This document shows, piece after piece, positions 42,591 through 51,709 of a DNA stretch of 64,000 bases. Made by a program: the position numbers and the translations under genes. The notes beneath the pieces are model-generated. The model searched no databases. It worked only from the letters and a program-made list of their open reading frames with translations, and was not told the origin of the DNA. This DNA comes from Methanobacterium formicicum DSM 3637 (GTDB lineage Archaea > Methanobacteriota > Methanobacteria > Methanobacteriales > Methanobacteriaceae). Where the stretch lies: positions 65,001 through 129,000 of the forward strand of contig NZ_AMPO01000001.1 in the NCBI RefSeq assembly GCF_000302455.1. Reading direction: 5' to 3'. Numbering within the stretch: position 1 is the stretch's first letter; every line of letters begins with the position of its first letter.

Positions 42591-42780
42591 CAATTTATCC
42601 CCCTTTTGTTTTCCCATAATAATCCTTAAACAAGGATAGGTGTTAACTGTTAATTTAATTGTTAAGTTAGTAATGAATTAATTTTTTGGTTTGTTTATCA
42701 TCAGGATGTTCATCCCAATTACCTAGTAAATCTCATTATCCATCAAAAAAAAGCCATTCAATATTAAAAAAAATATTTAA

Positions 42781-42803
42781 AGGACCCTTAGGGTCCTGTT
42801 TTT
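42781..42803 (-). terminator. Hairpin terminator after the MFS gene
   Basis: AGGACCC-TTA-GGGTCCT is a perfect 7-bp GC-rich stem. On the minus strand it is followed by TTTAAATATTTTTTTT, and on the plus strand by GTTTTT, so it can work both ways. It lies 33 bases beyond the MFS stop and separates it from the flavodoxin gene. Confidence 0.65.
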
Positions 42804-42829
42804 CCACGTACTATTAAACTTCATCTGAA

Positions 42830-44584
42830 TCAACCATCATCATCGGGACTGATTTTGATTACCTCCATCTCATGGATGTATTTCTTCCCACGTAGGGCAG
42901 ATAATAGGGCGGATAGGCCACAAAATACTGCTCCAATGTAGAATGAAATCTGAAGAGAAGGCATGAAAGCTTCAGACAGTGTTGATGGGAACCAGGTGGT
43001 TCCAGTTAGTGTGGTTAATGTTGCAGGGGGTATCTGACTAACCACTGCTGATGGAACACTGCTTAAGATGGTTTCGACCGGGTTGTAACCTAAAAAGGCC
43101 GAGAATAATGCCCCTGTTGGTGGTATGTTACTGAGGATTGGGGTCAATTGTGCTGCACCTATACCTGCAAGAGAGGATGCCATAGCATCAGGGAAGCGTT
43201 GAGTGATTCCCACAATTACTATGGTGAAGAAAATGGCCATACTCGCGGTGAATGCGGTGTTCATTATAGTGGTTAACATTCCTGAAGCCACACCCCTTTC
43301 CTGTGGAGGTACTGAATTCATTATGGAAGCACTGTTTGGTGAACCGAACATTCCACTTCCCAATCCCATAAAGAACAGGGTTAAACCCAATTCCCAGTAG
43401 TTGAAATTGGCAGGTAGTGATGCCAGTATAATGAATCCTATCGTGTTCATTACCATCCCTATAGTGGCAATCCAGCGGGGCCCATATTTATCCGAGAGTA
43501 TTCCAGATATGGGTCCCATTATAATCACCCCAATAGTAAGGGGTAGCATGTAAACTCCTGCCCAGAACGGTGTGGATTCATAGCTGTATCCATGTAATGG
43601 GAGCCATATTCCCTGTAGGAGAAGTATGAGCATGAACATCATCCCTCCCCTGCTGAGCGCACTGAGGAAACCTGCAACATTAGCGTAGGTAAACATTTTT
43701 ATCCTGAATAGGTCCAGCCGGAACATGGGATTTTCCACCTTACTTTCCACCACTGGGAACAGTACAAGGAGGAGGAATCCAACTACCATTGATGCAATTA
43801 CCCATGGATTGTTCCATCCCATGGCATCGCTACCGTAGGGCATGAGACCGTAAGTTACTCCTAGAAGTAGGAGGGTTATACCGGAGACGAAAGTTACGTT
43901 TCCCCAGATATCGAGTTTGGTCTTAGGAGCACGTAATGATAGTTCTTTGAGCTTTAAAGTGGACCAAACTGTTCCAAGAATACCGAATGGTACACTTACC
44001 AGGAATATGTATCTCCAATCAAAGACAGCTAATATTCCACCCAGTAAAAGCCCTATAAATTGGCCAGACATGAGTGCCACCATGTTGATACCCAGAGCCT
44101 TTCCTCTTTCACTTACCGGGAATGCATCGGTGAGTATTGCAGAACTATTGGCCATGGTGAGGGCACTACCCACTGCCTGAACTATTCTGAAGATGATGAT
44201 CTCCATGGCCCCTGCATCACCCGTGGATGGAGTGAGGTAAAGCAGGATGGACCCTATGGTAAATACCAAGAATCCCAGCTTAAATAACCTGACTCTACCG
44301 TACATATCCGACAGACGTCCGAAACTTAAAAGCAGGGTTGCAGTTACCAGACCGTATCCCATCAGTATCCACAGCAGGTACTGGAAAGACGTTAAAGGGT
44401 CAATGTGAATGCCGTTGAAGATAGCGGGAAGGGAAATCAAGGTTATACTACCATTGATAGTTCCCATCATGGATGCGATTAGCACATTAGATAGAGCTAT
44501 CCATTTATAATCAATTCCACGCCCTTTTTTACCTTCTGACGGGTTGAGAGGCGAATTGCCCCCTTTAGAAACAGTATTACTCAT
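42830..44584 (-). CDS. MFS drug-efflux transporter, DHA2 (14-TM) type
   Basis: The 584-residue protein has 14 hydrophobic segments. MFS motif A G-R-L-S-D-M-Y-G-R-V-R lies near residue 89. The motif-C region (G-S-A-L-T-M-A-N-S-S) is near residue 138. It likely exports drugs or other amphiphiles by proton antiport. Its ATG overlaps the marR-type stop (ATGAGTAA), so both are one operon under the three-site operator upstream. Confidence 0.9.
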   Translation of the reverse strand: MSNTVSKGGNSPLNPSEGKKGRGIDYKWIALSNVLIASMMGTINGSITLISLPAIFNGIHIDPLTSFQYLLWILMGYGLVTATLLLSFGRLSDMYGRVRLFKLGFLVFTIGSILLYLTPSTGDAGAMEIIIFRIVQAVGSALTMANSSAILTDAFPVSERGKALGINMVALMSGQFIGLLLGGILAVFDWRYIFLVSVPFGILGTVWSTLKLKELSLRAPKTKLDIWGNVTFVSGITLLLLGVTYGLMPYGSDAMGWNNPWVIASMVVGFLLLVLFPVVESKVENPMFRLDLFRIKMFTYANVAGFLSALSRGGMMFMLILLLQGIWLPLHGYSYESTPFWAGVYMLPLTIGVIIMGPISGILSDKYGPRWIATIGMVMNTIGFIILASLPANFNYWELGLTLFFMGLGSGMFGSPNSASIMNSVPPQERGVASGMLTTIMNTAFTASMAIFFTIVIVGITQRFPDAMASSLAGIGAAQLTPILSNIPPTGALFSAFLGYNPVETILSSVPSAVVSQIPPATLTTLTGTTWFPSTLSEAFMPSLQISFYIGAVFCGLSALLSALRGKKYIHEMEVIKISPDDDG

Positions 44585-45062
44585 TCAGGTTTTCCTCCGT
44601 ATCATATAGCTTGTTCAAACTTTTAATGGTTAATTTCTTTAGAATCTCCCTAATTCGTTCTTTTTCTTCTTTAGAAAAGTCTTCATTGATTGAATCTTCC
44701 CAAGATTTAATTATACTAATAATATCCGGCATTAAGGCCGTTCCATCTTCTGTTAAGTAAAGAAGGTACCTTCGGCGATTGTCTGGATCGATTCGCCGGC
44801 ATATGAGTCCATTATCCTCCAGTTTCTTAACTGCACGGGCCACTGTTCCCTTGTCCACAAAAAGATGATTGGCCAGATCTTCCTGTGTCTGACCTCCCTT
44901 CCTGTAAAGCTTGATCAAATAAATGAACTGGCTGGAAGTGACGTTCAATGTTTTCAGTTGGTTGTTTAGATACATCATCCGAGCTCTGTGGATTATAGAG
45001 GCAAAAAGGCCCAATGGGATATCATTAAGGTCATCTTCACGTATTTTCTTACATTTACCCAT
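44577..45062 (-). CDS. MarR-family regulator
   Basis: The protein of about 161 residues has the MarR winged helix: L-N-V-T-S-S-Q-F, then G-Q-T-Q-E-D-L-A-N-H-L-F-V-D-K-G-T-V-A-R-A-V-K-K-L and the wing D-P-D-N-R-R-R-Y. It likely represses itself and the transporter in response to a drug. The frame opens at 45071, but GGTGTTAATT before ATG 45062 supports the later start. Confidence 0.9.
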   Translation of the reverse strand: MGKCKKIREDDLNDIPLGLFASIIHRARMMYLNNQLKTLNVTSSQFIYLIKLYRKGGQTQEDLANHLFVDKGTVARAVKKLEDNGLICRRIDPDNRRRYLLYLTEDGTALMPDIISIIKSWEDSINEDFSKEEKERIREILKKLTIKSLNKLYDTEENLNE

Positions 45063-45387
45063 AATTAACACCAGAATAAAACGTTTTGATATGAATTGAA
45101 ATTATCCAATGGAAGTTAAAAATCAATCACAAAACTTGTAGTTAACTATGATCCTACCCCTTTATAAATATGTTGGCTATGCAACAATTGTTATTGCAAC
45201 AGTTGGCAATCCAACCAAACATAATAAAAAATCAATTATAATAAAATTTCAGCTTAATTAAAAAACGATTATTGGGGAACAACATCATTTTACCTTTGAT
45301 TTTGTATATTATAAGTTAATCCAACTATTATAACGAATTTAATGTCCTAAAAATAATCTGTTATCAAACATTCATTAAAACGGTTAA
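45063..45387. other. Spacer with MarR-operon promoter
   Basis: No gene is supported. The promoter and operator array at 45161-45215 are described separately; the rest is AT-rich. Confidence 0.5.
45161..45215 (-). promoter_or_regulatory. MarR operon TATA box and three operators, 15-bp period
   Basis: On the minus strand the TATA box TATTTATAAA spans 45161-45170. Directly upstream of it lie three 14-bp sites of the form GTTGG-N4-(G/C)CAAC: 45172-45185 (near-perfect), 45187-45200 (degenerate left arm) and 45202-45215 (perfect). Centres are exactly 15 bp apart. The first abuts the BRE/TATA, so binding could block TFB/TBP. Confidence 0.62.
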
Positions 45388-45999
45388 TTAAATCGTTTTA
45401 ACCATAACTGTTCTTTTTTCATTATTGTAAAATCCGTTTTTAAGATAAAAGGTCTCAGCAGGTATATTCTTATTGGTTAAAAGAGTTAAACGAGTGTATC
45501 CATCTTCTCTAAGGATTTCAACCAGATAATCTACTGTTTTTGTTCCAATTCCATTCCCCTGTCTTCCATTTTCCACAAAAAATTCATCCACGAAGAACTC
45601 TTTCCCCATCCACCATGATCTCCGGTGCCCTAAACATACCGCCACGATTTTAGAGCCCTCGCACATTAGGAATCCTTCAAAAACCGGGTTTTGAATGAGT
45701 TCCTTTAAATACTTTCTGGATTGATCCAGGGATACCCATTCATCAAACCAGGGATCAGCAGAAAACACTTTTTTAAACAGGGCAGCACATTCGTCCAGAT
45801 CTTTCCAATTAAATCTCCTGAAAACCAGATCTCCTTTTAATTTGGAACCATCCTCAAAATAGTTCTGATTTGAATAAAGTTCAGGGTTATCCTGGAAGAA
45901 ATAATCCCAATGATTTTTAAAAGAAGCATTTTCAAAATGATTTATTAGATTCAAATGATTATTAGTGAAATGTTCCCTTATTGAGGTTTTTATAGACAT
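45388..45999 (-). CDS. GNAT acetyltransferase
   Basis: The 203-residue protein has a 55-residue N-terminal extension and then a GNAT fold with V-E-N-G-R-Q-G-N-G-I-G-T-K-T at the acetyl-CoA loop and N-G-F-Y-N-N-E near the end. Substrate unknown. AGGTGGCTGGAA precedes the ATG. Confidence 0.82.
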   Translation of the reverse strand: MSIKTSIREHFTNNHLNLINHFENASFKNHWDYFFQDNPELYSNQNYFEDGSKLKGDLVFRRFNWKDLDECAALFKKVFSADPWFDEWVSLDQSRKYLKELIQNPVFEGFLMCEGSKIVAVCLGHRRSWWMGKEFFVDEFFVENGRQGNGIGTKTVDYLVEILREDGYTRLTLLTNKNIPAETFYLKNGFYNNEKRTVMVKTI

Positions 46000-46166
46000 T
46001 TCCAGCCACCTTCAATTTAATTCCAATGAAATATTTAAAATTTACTTAACAATAACTGTTATTTACAATACTGCTTAAAATCTATTGAATAATGCTTAAA
46101 ATCTATTATAATACTTTAAATCCATTTAAATAGTGAATATCTCCTAGCAAACTTATTACATCTCAT

Positions 46167-46736
46167 TCATGGCCATTTTTCAAACACCATGAATAACTGG
46201 TCCGGTAAAAAATCATATTTTTCCTGAAGGGAGAACCCTGCCTGTTTCATAATATCCAAAAGAACAATTTCAGGCGTGTAATGTCCAAAAAGGCCTGTGA
46301 AACTGAGTTTTCTTTTGTTGTAATCAATGATGGCTATTTTCCCATCCTCTTTTAGTAATTTTTCAAGGCCTTTAAAATATTCTGCCTGATTGGGGATGTG
46401 ATGGAAAACGTTTCTTAAAAAGAATAGATCCACACTCTCCTCAGGTAAATTTATCCCATTTGGATTAACCCGGAGTGTTTCCACATTCTGAATGTCTTCG
46501 GTTAGAGGATGATTCTTTATAAAATCAAGAGCCTTTTCATCGGTGTCAATGGCATAAACCTGACCATCCCTTCCCACTTTTCTGGAAAATTCGTGGGTGA
46601 AATACCCTCCACCAGACCCAATATCCCCCACTACCATCTCATCATACAGATTAAGATTTTCTATAATTTCTAAGGGTTTGTTTTTTGGTGAAGAAGCCTC
46701 TCGGTTTAACATTTTATACCTGAATTCATTTAGCAT
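46167..46736 (-). CDS. Class I SAM-dependent methyltransferase
   Basis: The 189-residue protein has V-G-D-I-G-S-G-G-G-Y near residue 36, then A-I-D-T-D and L-R-N-V-F-H-H. A small-molecule type. GGGGATGA before the ATG supports the start. Substrate unknown. Confidence 0.82.
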   Translation of the reverse strand: MLNEFRYKMLNREASSPKNKPLEIIENLNLYDEMVVGDIGSGGGYFTHEFSRKVGRDGQVYAIDTDEKALDFIKNHPLTEDIQNVETLRVNPNGINLPEESVDLFFLRNVFHHIPNQAEYFKGLEKLLKEDGKIAIIDYNKRKLSFTGLFGHYTPEIVLLDIMKQAGFSLQEKYDFLPDQLFMVFEKWP

Positions 46737-46819
46737 TTCTATTCATCCCCTTAAAGCAGCTTCAATTTCGTAGTTTTTTATTAAATTGGATTTTATTAAT
46801 CAATTTAATGTTAAATAAT

Positions 46820-47269
46820 TTAAATGGGGGCGTTGGTAAGTATAGTCCCCCAGTTAACCCTTGATCCTACTTCTGGGGTCACCAGTAGATTTTTTTCTAT
46901 TTTCCCCAGATCGGCCAGATTAGCCACCATTTCATGGAAGGAAATTTCAGGCACATCATTCATTTTTCGGGCTTTAGGCATGGCCAGTGCGTGGTATCCC
47001 TCCTGTTCGATAAGCTGACTTAAATGTAATGTGATGGATTTTAATTGGCAATTTGTCACATCATAGGGCTGTTTTTTAGTTATTGACATCTTATCAGGAA
47101 TTTTATAGGGAAAAGTTATTCCTATGGAGATTGCTCGTGGGTATTGGTCAATTAATGATCCATATTTTTCAATTAGGGAGTTTTCAACCCGGGATAAATC
47201 TACCATACCCAAATAATAATCCTCACACTCGGTTTCAATAACGTTTCTGATTGCATTCTCACATTTCAT
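46820..47269 (-). CDS. Stand-alone QueG N-terminal-like protein lacking Fe-S domain
   Basis: The 149-residue protein matches the N-terminal half of epoxyqueuosine-reductase-type proteins, ending with L-L-V-T-P-E-V-G-S-R-V-N-W-G-T-I-L-T-N-A-P. In full-length relatives a [4Fe-4S] ferredoxin domain follows at this point. Here it stops one residue later, and no cysteine cluster is found in any frame downstream. It is either a natural stand-alone domain or a truncated gene. GAGGTGAAAG precedes the ATG. Confidence 0.65.
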   Translation of the reverse strand: MKCENAIRNVIETECEDYYLGMVDLSRVENSLIEKYGSLIDQYPRAISIGITFPYKIPDKMSITKKQPYDVTNCQLKSITLHLSQLIEQEGYHALAMPKARKMNDVPEISFHEMVANLADLGKIEKNLLVTPEVGSRVNWGTILTNAPI

Positions 47270-47595
47270 GATACTTTCACCTCTTTAAATTTTTTAAAGT
47301 CGTTTATGGTTTTTAAATCCATTAAGATCAATTGAGGTTTCTTTAAATCCAATAGGCCAACAATTTCATGAATTTATTCAACATTTCTTGACATTTCTTG
47401 ACATTTTTCAGGTAGTTCTATGACATTTTTCAGGATGGAAATGAAATGGGTACAGTGAGCAGAATTAATCCCTTTTACTGCTTATATTCTTCTATTAACC
47501 CATTTCTTCCTATTATCCATTTCAATCCATTGTAGGTTCATTATTTAGGAACTTAACCGGTTTCATTATCAGGTCATCGTTTATCTGGTCGTTGT
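47270..47595. other. Gene-free spacer with short tandem repeats
   Basis: No gene is supported. ACATTTCTTG is repeated at 47381 and 47391, followed by a variant, ACATTTTTCA, at 47401, and ATTTTTCAGG occurs twice (about 47403 and 47425). A 15-bp array begins at 47567 and runs into the next gene's end. Confidence 0.45.
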
Positions 47596-47611
47596 TTACC
47601 GGGTCATTGAT
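47567..47611. repeat. Three tandem 15-bp repeats across a stop codon
   Basis: TATCAGGTCATCGTT, TATCTGGTCGTTGTT and TACCGGGTCATTGAT follow without gaps. Read on the minus strand the unit encodes about Met-Thr-Arg-stop-Thr, so the first copy ends the permease and the next two bring further in-frame stops. Confidence 0.6.
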
Positions 47612-48780
47612 TTCCTGAAGAGTGGCACGGCAATGGCCATGGTAACCACTCCAAATGCTACCAGTATGATTATCTGATTCATCACATCCCCCACACCTGC
47701 GTTTAAGAGCATTATCTTACGCATTGCATCAGCAGCGTAAGTCAGGGGGATTACCTGTGAAATGGCCTGCATGAACCAGGGCATCTGTTGAATAGGGTAA
47801 AAAATCCCTCCCAGAAACATCATGGGGAACATCAGCAGGTTCACAATCATGGTACTTGAAGCCTGATCTCCAGACATGGAAATTGCCATTATTCCTATTC
47901 CTATGAAGCTGAATATGCCCAGAAGGAGCATGAAGAATGCCAGCAGGATGCTTCCCTGGATGGTAACTCCGAACAGGACTATGGCAATGGCCAGTATTAT
48001 CACACACTGGATTAAACCTCGAGTACACAGTGCTGCAGTTTTACCAATGATAACCGAGAGCTGGCTGATTGGTGCAGATAACATTCCATCAAATGTGCCC
48101 ATTTCCTTCTCTTTGGAGATGGCCTCGGGAATACCGGTCATTACACTCATCATCACGATCATGATCATGAGCCCTGGTGCCAGGAAGTTAAAGTAATTTG
48201 TTTGGCCAGGTATTGTGGTCTGAATACTGGGGATGTAAGGGAAGATCATGGCCTGTGGATTAACAGACAGATTTGTTGCCTTACCAATACCCACTACATT
48301 AGCTTCGGCCTTCATATTGTTCATTCCACTTACTGTGCTGGATAGTACCTGCTGGATTTGCATGGAAATCTGGGGGTTGCTGTTATCAATGTATACTGTG
48401 AAATCAGCGGATTGTCCATTGGTTAGATTTTCAGAGAATCCAGGAGGTATGATGAACACTCCATACAGTTTTCCTTTGTTAATTGCAGTTTTAGCATCAT
48501 CTACACTGGAATAATTTTGAAACTGCATGTAGCTGGTATTTTTATTCATGGCCTCCAGCTGTGCTACGAATTCATTGCTTCCCTGGCCCTGGTCAAGGTT
48601 AACCAGCCCCATGGGCATGTTCTGCTGGGTGCTGCCACTGGGAAAAATGAATCCAAACATGACCAGGAAGAGTAATGGCATCATAAACAGGGCTGCCAGT
48701 GACATTCGGTTTCGTTTAAGTTCCAGCATGTCCTTTGCCATTACATGGTAACTATCCTTTAAAATTTTAATAAAATCCAT
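47596..48780 (-). CDS. ABC-2 type exporter permease
   Basis: The protein of about 394 residues has one N-terminal helix, a large outer domain (about residues 60-195) and five C-terminal helices. It includes G-M-L-S-A-P-I-S and F-P-M-M-F-L-G-G-I-F-Y-P typical of ABC-2 permeases. The frame is open from 48858, but AAGGTGATATT before ATG 48780 gives the start, just after the ATPase stop. Exports an unknown, probably hydrophobic, compound. Confidence 0.88.
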   Translation of the reverse strand: MDFIKILKDSYHVMAKDMLELKRNRMSLAALFMMPLLFLVMFGFIFPSGSTQQNMPMGLVNLDQGQGSNEFVAQLEAMNKNTSYMQFQNYSSVDDAKTAINKGKLYGVFIIPPGFSENLTNGQSADFTVYIDNSNPQISMQIQQVLSSTVSGMNNMKAEANVVGIGKATNLSVNPQAMIFPYIPSIQTTIPGQTNYFNFLAPGLMIMIVMMSVMTGIPEAISKEKEMGTFDGMLSAPISQLSVIIGKTAALCTRGLIQCVIILAIAIVLFGVTIQGSILLAFFMLLLGIFSFIGIGIMAISMSGDQASSTMIVNLLMFPMMFLGGIFYPIQQMPWFMQAISQVIPLTYAADAMRKIMLLNAGVGDVMNQIIILVAFGVVTMAIAVPLFRKSMTR

Positions 48781-48784
48781 AATA

Positions 48785-49801
48785 TCACCTTCCCCTCGCT
48801 TTGGGTGCTGGTCCATGGCCATGATGAGTGTTAACTGGTTTTTCAGTGGCCTGATCACGCATCTGTTTACCAGTCACTGCCAGGAACACATCTTCCAGTG
48901 TGGATTCATTGCTGTTGGTAAGGGAGGCTATATCTCCACCTTCACCACGGATGGTATCAATGATCTGGTTAAGGGCATCATCCCCCCTAGCACTTACCTT
49001 TAGATTGTAATCATCCTGCTGTGCCACTGCAGTAACCATTTCCAGGGATCTGATTTTTTCAATGAGTTCCCGGGTCAGGTTGTCAATCTTAATACCGAAA
49101 ACCGTAATATCACCGTGAGATATCATGTTTTTAAGGTTTTGTGGCGTGTCCAAAGCTGCAATTTTACCGTGATCAATAATGGCAACCCGATCACTGAGTA
49201 CTTCTGCCTCGGTCATGGCATGGGTGGTTAATATAATGGTCATCCCGCTCTGGTTGATTTCTCTGGTTATATCCCTTATGGAAAAGGTGGTCTGTGGATC
49301 CAGGCCCAGTGTGGGTTCATCCATGAACAGTATCTCTGGTTCAGGTAGAAGTGCCCTTATTACATTGATCCTCTGCTTCATACCGGTTGAAAACTTGCTG
49401 ATCTGGGTGTTCTTCCATTCCTGCATGTCCACCAGTTCCAGTAATTCATCGATCCGTTCTTCCAGCTTCTGTTTAGGCATGGAATAAAGTTTTCCGAAGA
49501 ACCTTAGGTTTTCTGCTGCAGTTAGGCGGTCGTACATGATCATCTTTTCAGCCACCAGGCCAATATTCTGGCGAACCTGATCAGATTCTTTAATTAAATC
49601 AAATCCGGCAACCCTGGCCGATCCTGATGTTGGCTGGGCAAGTGTGCACAGCATTCTGATAGTGGTACTCTTACCCGCACCGTTGGGGCCCAAAAATCCA
49701 AATATTTCCCCTTCCTCCACTGCCAGTGACAGGTCATCCACTGCTGTGAAATCACCGAACTTTTTAGTAAGGTTATTAAGTTCTATAGCATTTTTTGTCA
49801 T
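48785..49801 (-). CDS. ABC-2 type exporter ATPase
   Basis: The protein of about 338 residues has Walker A G-P-N-G-A-G-K-S-T, signature F-S-T-G-M-K-Q-R, Walker B I-L-F-M-D-E-P-T-L-G-L-D and T-T-H-A-M. A C-terminal DUF4162-like domain follows. It ends with a short Gly/Lys/Arg tail. GAGGG before ATG 49801 is preferred to the open frame's 49834. Operon: PadR, ATPase, permease. Confidence 0.9.
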   Translation of the reverse strand: MTKNAIELNNLTKKFGDFTAVDDLSLAVEEGEIFGFLGPNGAGKSTTIRMLCTLAQPTSGSARVAGFDLIKESDQVRQNIGLVAEKMIMYDRLTAAENLRFFGKLYSMPKQKLEERIDELLELVDMQEWKNTQISKFSTGMKQRINVIRALLPEPEILFMDEPTLGLDPQTTFSIRDITREINQSGMTIILTTHAMTEAEVLSDRVAIIDHGKIAALDTPQNLKNMISHGDITVFGIKIDNLTRELIEKIRSLEMVTAVAQQDDYNLKVSARGDDALNQIIDTIRGEGGDIASLTNSNESTLEDVFLAVTGKQMRDQATEKPVNTHHGHGPAPKARGR

Positions 49802-49922
49802 TTTTCCCTCTATTTCAATTAATAATTTGGACAATGATAGCCCAAGCTAAGCAAGTAACTAATTTAAATTATTCTAACATTCAGAAGCGTTTAAATCTGA
49901 ATTATTCATAGGGAAATGATTC

Positions 49923-50501
49923 TTATTCATCAGGGAGTGATTCTTCCATTTTTTTTAGTCTTTCGCCCAGTTCCCCTATTATTTCCTTGTGTGGTGCGAG
50001 TTTCTCTTTTCTTATGTCTTCCATAAAGGCCACGTAACTGCTAATCTCTCTTAACACATTTTCCACAACAAAATTTCCCCGGTCCATTTGCTGCCCTTCT
50101 GGTCCGCGTAGACCACCGAAAAGATCAAAGATTATCTCCCTGCCTTCTTCGGTTAAATCATATTTTCCGTCTTCTATTTTTTCTATTAAACCTTCATCAA
50201 CCATTTTCTTAAGCATAGGGTATACTGAACCCGGTGAAGGGCGGCAGGGGACACGTCTCATTGTTCTATGAAAGTGCTGACCGTAATGATCACCTCCAAA
50301 CTGCTGTCTTCGCTTTTGGTAAATGTCATTTACAATATCGTAATGTTCCTGAATTGCATCCATTACTTCAACACCGTTTTTTGGGCCATGATCAAGGACA
50401 TGGAGTATCCACACTCTCAAACCTCCCAGTTTATTCAGTTTGTCTATTTTTTCGTGGATATTTCTCCAGTTATCCCATTTATCTCTCCACTCATCCCACA
50501 T
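49923..50501 (-). CDS. PadR-family regulator (long type)
   Basis: The 192-residue protein has an N-terminal W/D/R-rich helix, then the winged helix with L-R-V-W-I-L-H-V-L-D-H-G and S-P-G-S-V-Y-P-M-L-K-K-M. The wing follows (I-E-D-G-K-Y-D-L-T), with a C-terminal helical dimer domain. It likely controls the ABC-2 exporter downstream through the palindrome at 50622-50639. Confidence 0.86.
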   Translation of the reverse strand: MWDEWRDKWDNWRNIHEKIDKLNKLGGLRVWILHVLDHGPKNGVEVMDAIQEHYDIVNDIYQKRRQQFGGDHYGQHFHRTMRRVPCRPSPGSVYPMLKKMVDEGLIEKIEDGKYDLTEEGREIIFDLFGGLRGPEGQQMDRGNFVVENVLREISSYVAFMEDIRKEKLAPHKEIIGELGERLKKMEESLPDE

Positions 50502-50621
50502 TTTAGAATTCTCTCCTATCTTATAATCGATACATTATCGTTAATTTGATATTGAATAATTGTTATAACATCTTTAAATTGTTATATTAGAATTTTTTCA
50601 TCAAACAATATCAAGTTATCG

Positions 50622-50660
50622 ATATCGACTAATCGATATTAAGAAGATTATTATATAAAT
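50622..50660 (-). promoter_or_regulatory. PadR operator and TATA box
   Basis: The perfect inverted repeat ATATCGA-CTAA-TCGATAT spans 50622-50639. On the minus strand ATTTATATAA (50651-50660) is the TATA box, so transcription should start near 50630, inside the repeat. A further TATCG-like pair (ATCGATACATTATCG) lies at 50527-50541 in the leader, close to the PadR gene. PadR repression is inferred. Confidence 0.55.
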
Positions 50661-50743
50661 AGTTTGTGGTTCAGGTAGAGTAGTTACTAAAATAATGACT
50701 CAGAATACAATTAAAAAGATTAAAAAAAGCAGTGATGGAACAC

Positions 50744-51541
50744 TTATAATCCATTACTTAAAGTTTCAAGCACACTTGGAAGAGATTTTCCAGTGATAAA
50801 ATTCCTTAAAACATGATTAAATAGTTCAGGTGACTCCATATTCCAAACATGGCCCACTTTAGGGACAATATAAGCAGAAGAATTGGGAAGAGCATTAACT
50901 AAATCCAGGGCAGATTCCTTAATGACTTTATAATCTTTTTCTCCCATCATAACCAGCACCGGGACATTTGCTTTCTCCAGACCAGAGGGTAATTTGAAGA
51001 ACAAATTCTCTTGTAGTATCCTGTGCAATGAATCCGCCTTAATTTGTAGCGTGGCTTCCTTGAACTTGTGGAAATAGCTTTTAGAAATATTATAAGTCCT
51101 CATGTTGGCTTTTATAAAGAAATCCGTGTCTTTCACCGGTTCATAAACTTTAAAAGTATAATCTAGAAGTTTTAAAAGCACATCTTCATGGGGGATGCCA
51201 CGGATCAAGGTTCCACTGATGATGGCATGGTCAACTACCTCCGGGTGAGTGGCCAGTATCTGGACTATGATTTGTGCTCCCAGAGACAAACCCACCATGT
51301 GGGCTTTTCCATTATGAGCCCTGGTTCGGATAAGATCAACCACCATTTCAGCAGCACCTTCAATTGAGAAGGGCTTTACTTCTGCACTCTGCCCGTGCTC
51401 AGGGAGGTCTGGAATCAGGCAATGGTAATCATTGAAGTCTTTTACCTGTTCATCCCATATCCAACCCGCCATTCCCCCACCGTGGAGGAAAACTATGGTT
51501 TCACTGTTTTGGTGACCTGTTTCTTGAATAAATAAGCCCAT
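50744..51541 (-). CDS. Alpha/beta hydrolase
   Basis: The 265-residue protein has H-G-G-G-M-A-G (oxyanion), the nucleophile G-L-S-L-G near residue 95, V-M-M-G-E-K-D for the acid and K-V-G-H-V-W for the histidine. Complete catalytic set. Substrate unknown. No ribosome binding site is seen, and a TATA-like TTATAATACC lies about 30 bases before the ATG, so the mRNA may be leaderless. Confidence 0.85.
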   Translation of the reverse strand: MGLFIQETGHQNSETIVFLHGGGMAGWIWDEQVKDFNDYHCLIPDLPEHGQSAEVKPFSIEGAAEMVVDLIRTRAHNGKAHMVGLSLGAQIIVQILATHPEVVDHAIISGTLIRGIPHEDVLLKLLDYTFKVYEPVKDTDFFIKANMRTYNISKSYFHKFKEATLQIKADSLHRILQENLFFKLPSGLEKANVPVLVMMGEKDYKVIKESALDLVNALPNSSAYIVPKVGHVWNMESPELFNHVLRNFITGKSLPSVLETLSNGL

Positions 51542-51709
51542 AATTAAATCTTTTAATCTAGATTGGTATTATAATTTTTAGTTACAGTACACAATTATTT
51601 ACTTATTGATACACTGCTTTTATTTATTATACACGAATTTCACTTGTCCAATTTAATGGGATAATTTTGTAATTTGTTATCTCTTGTAATTTTTTATCTC
51701 GAATAATCT

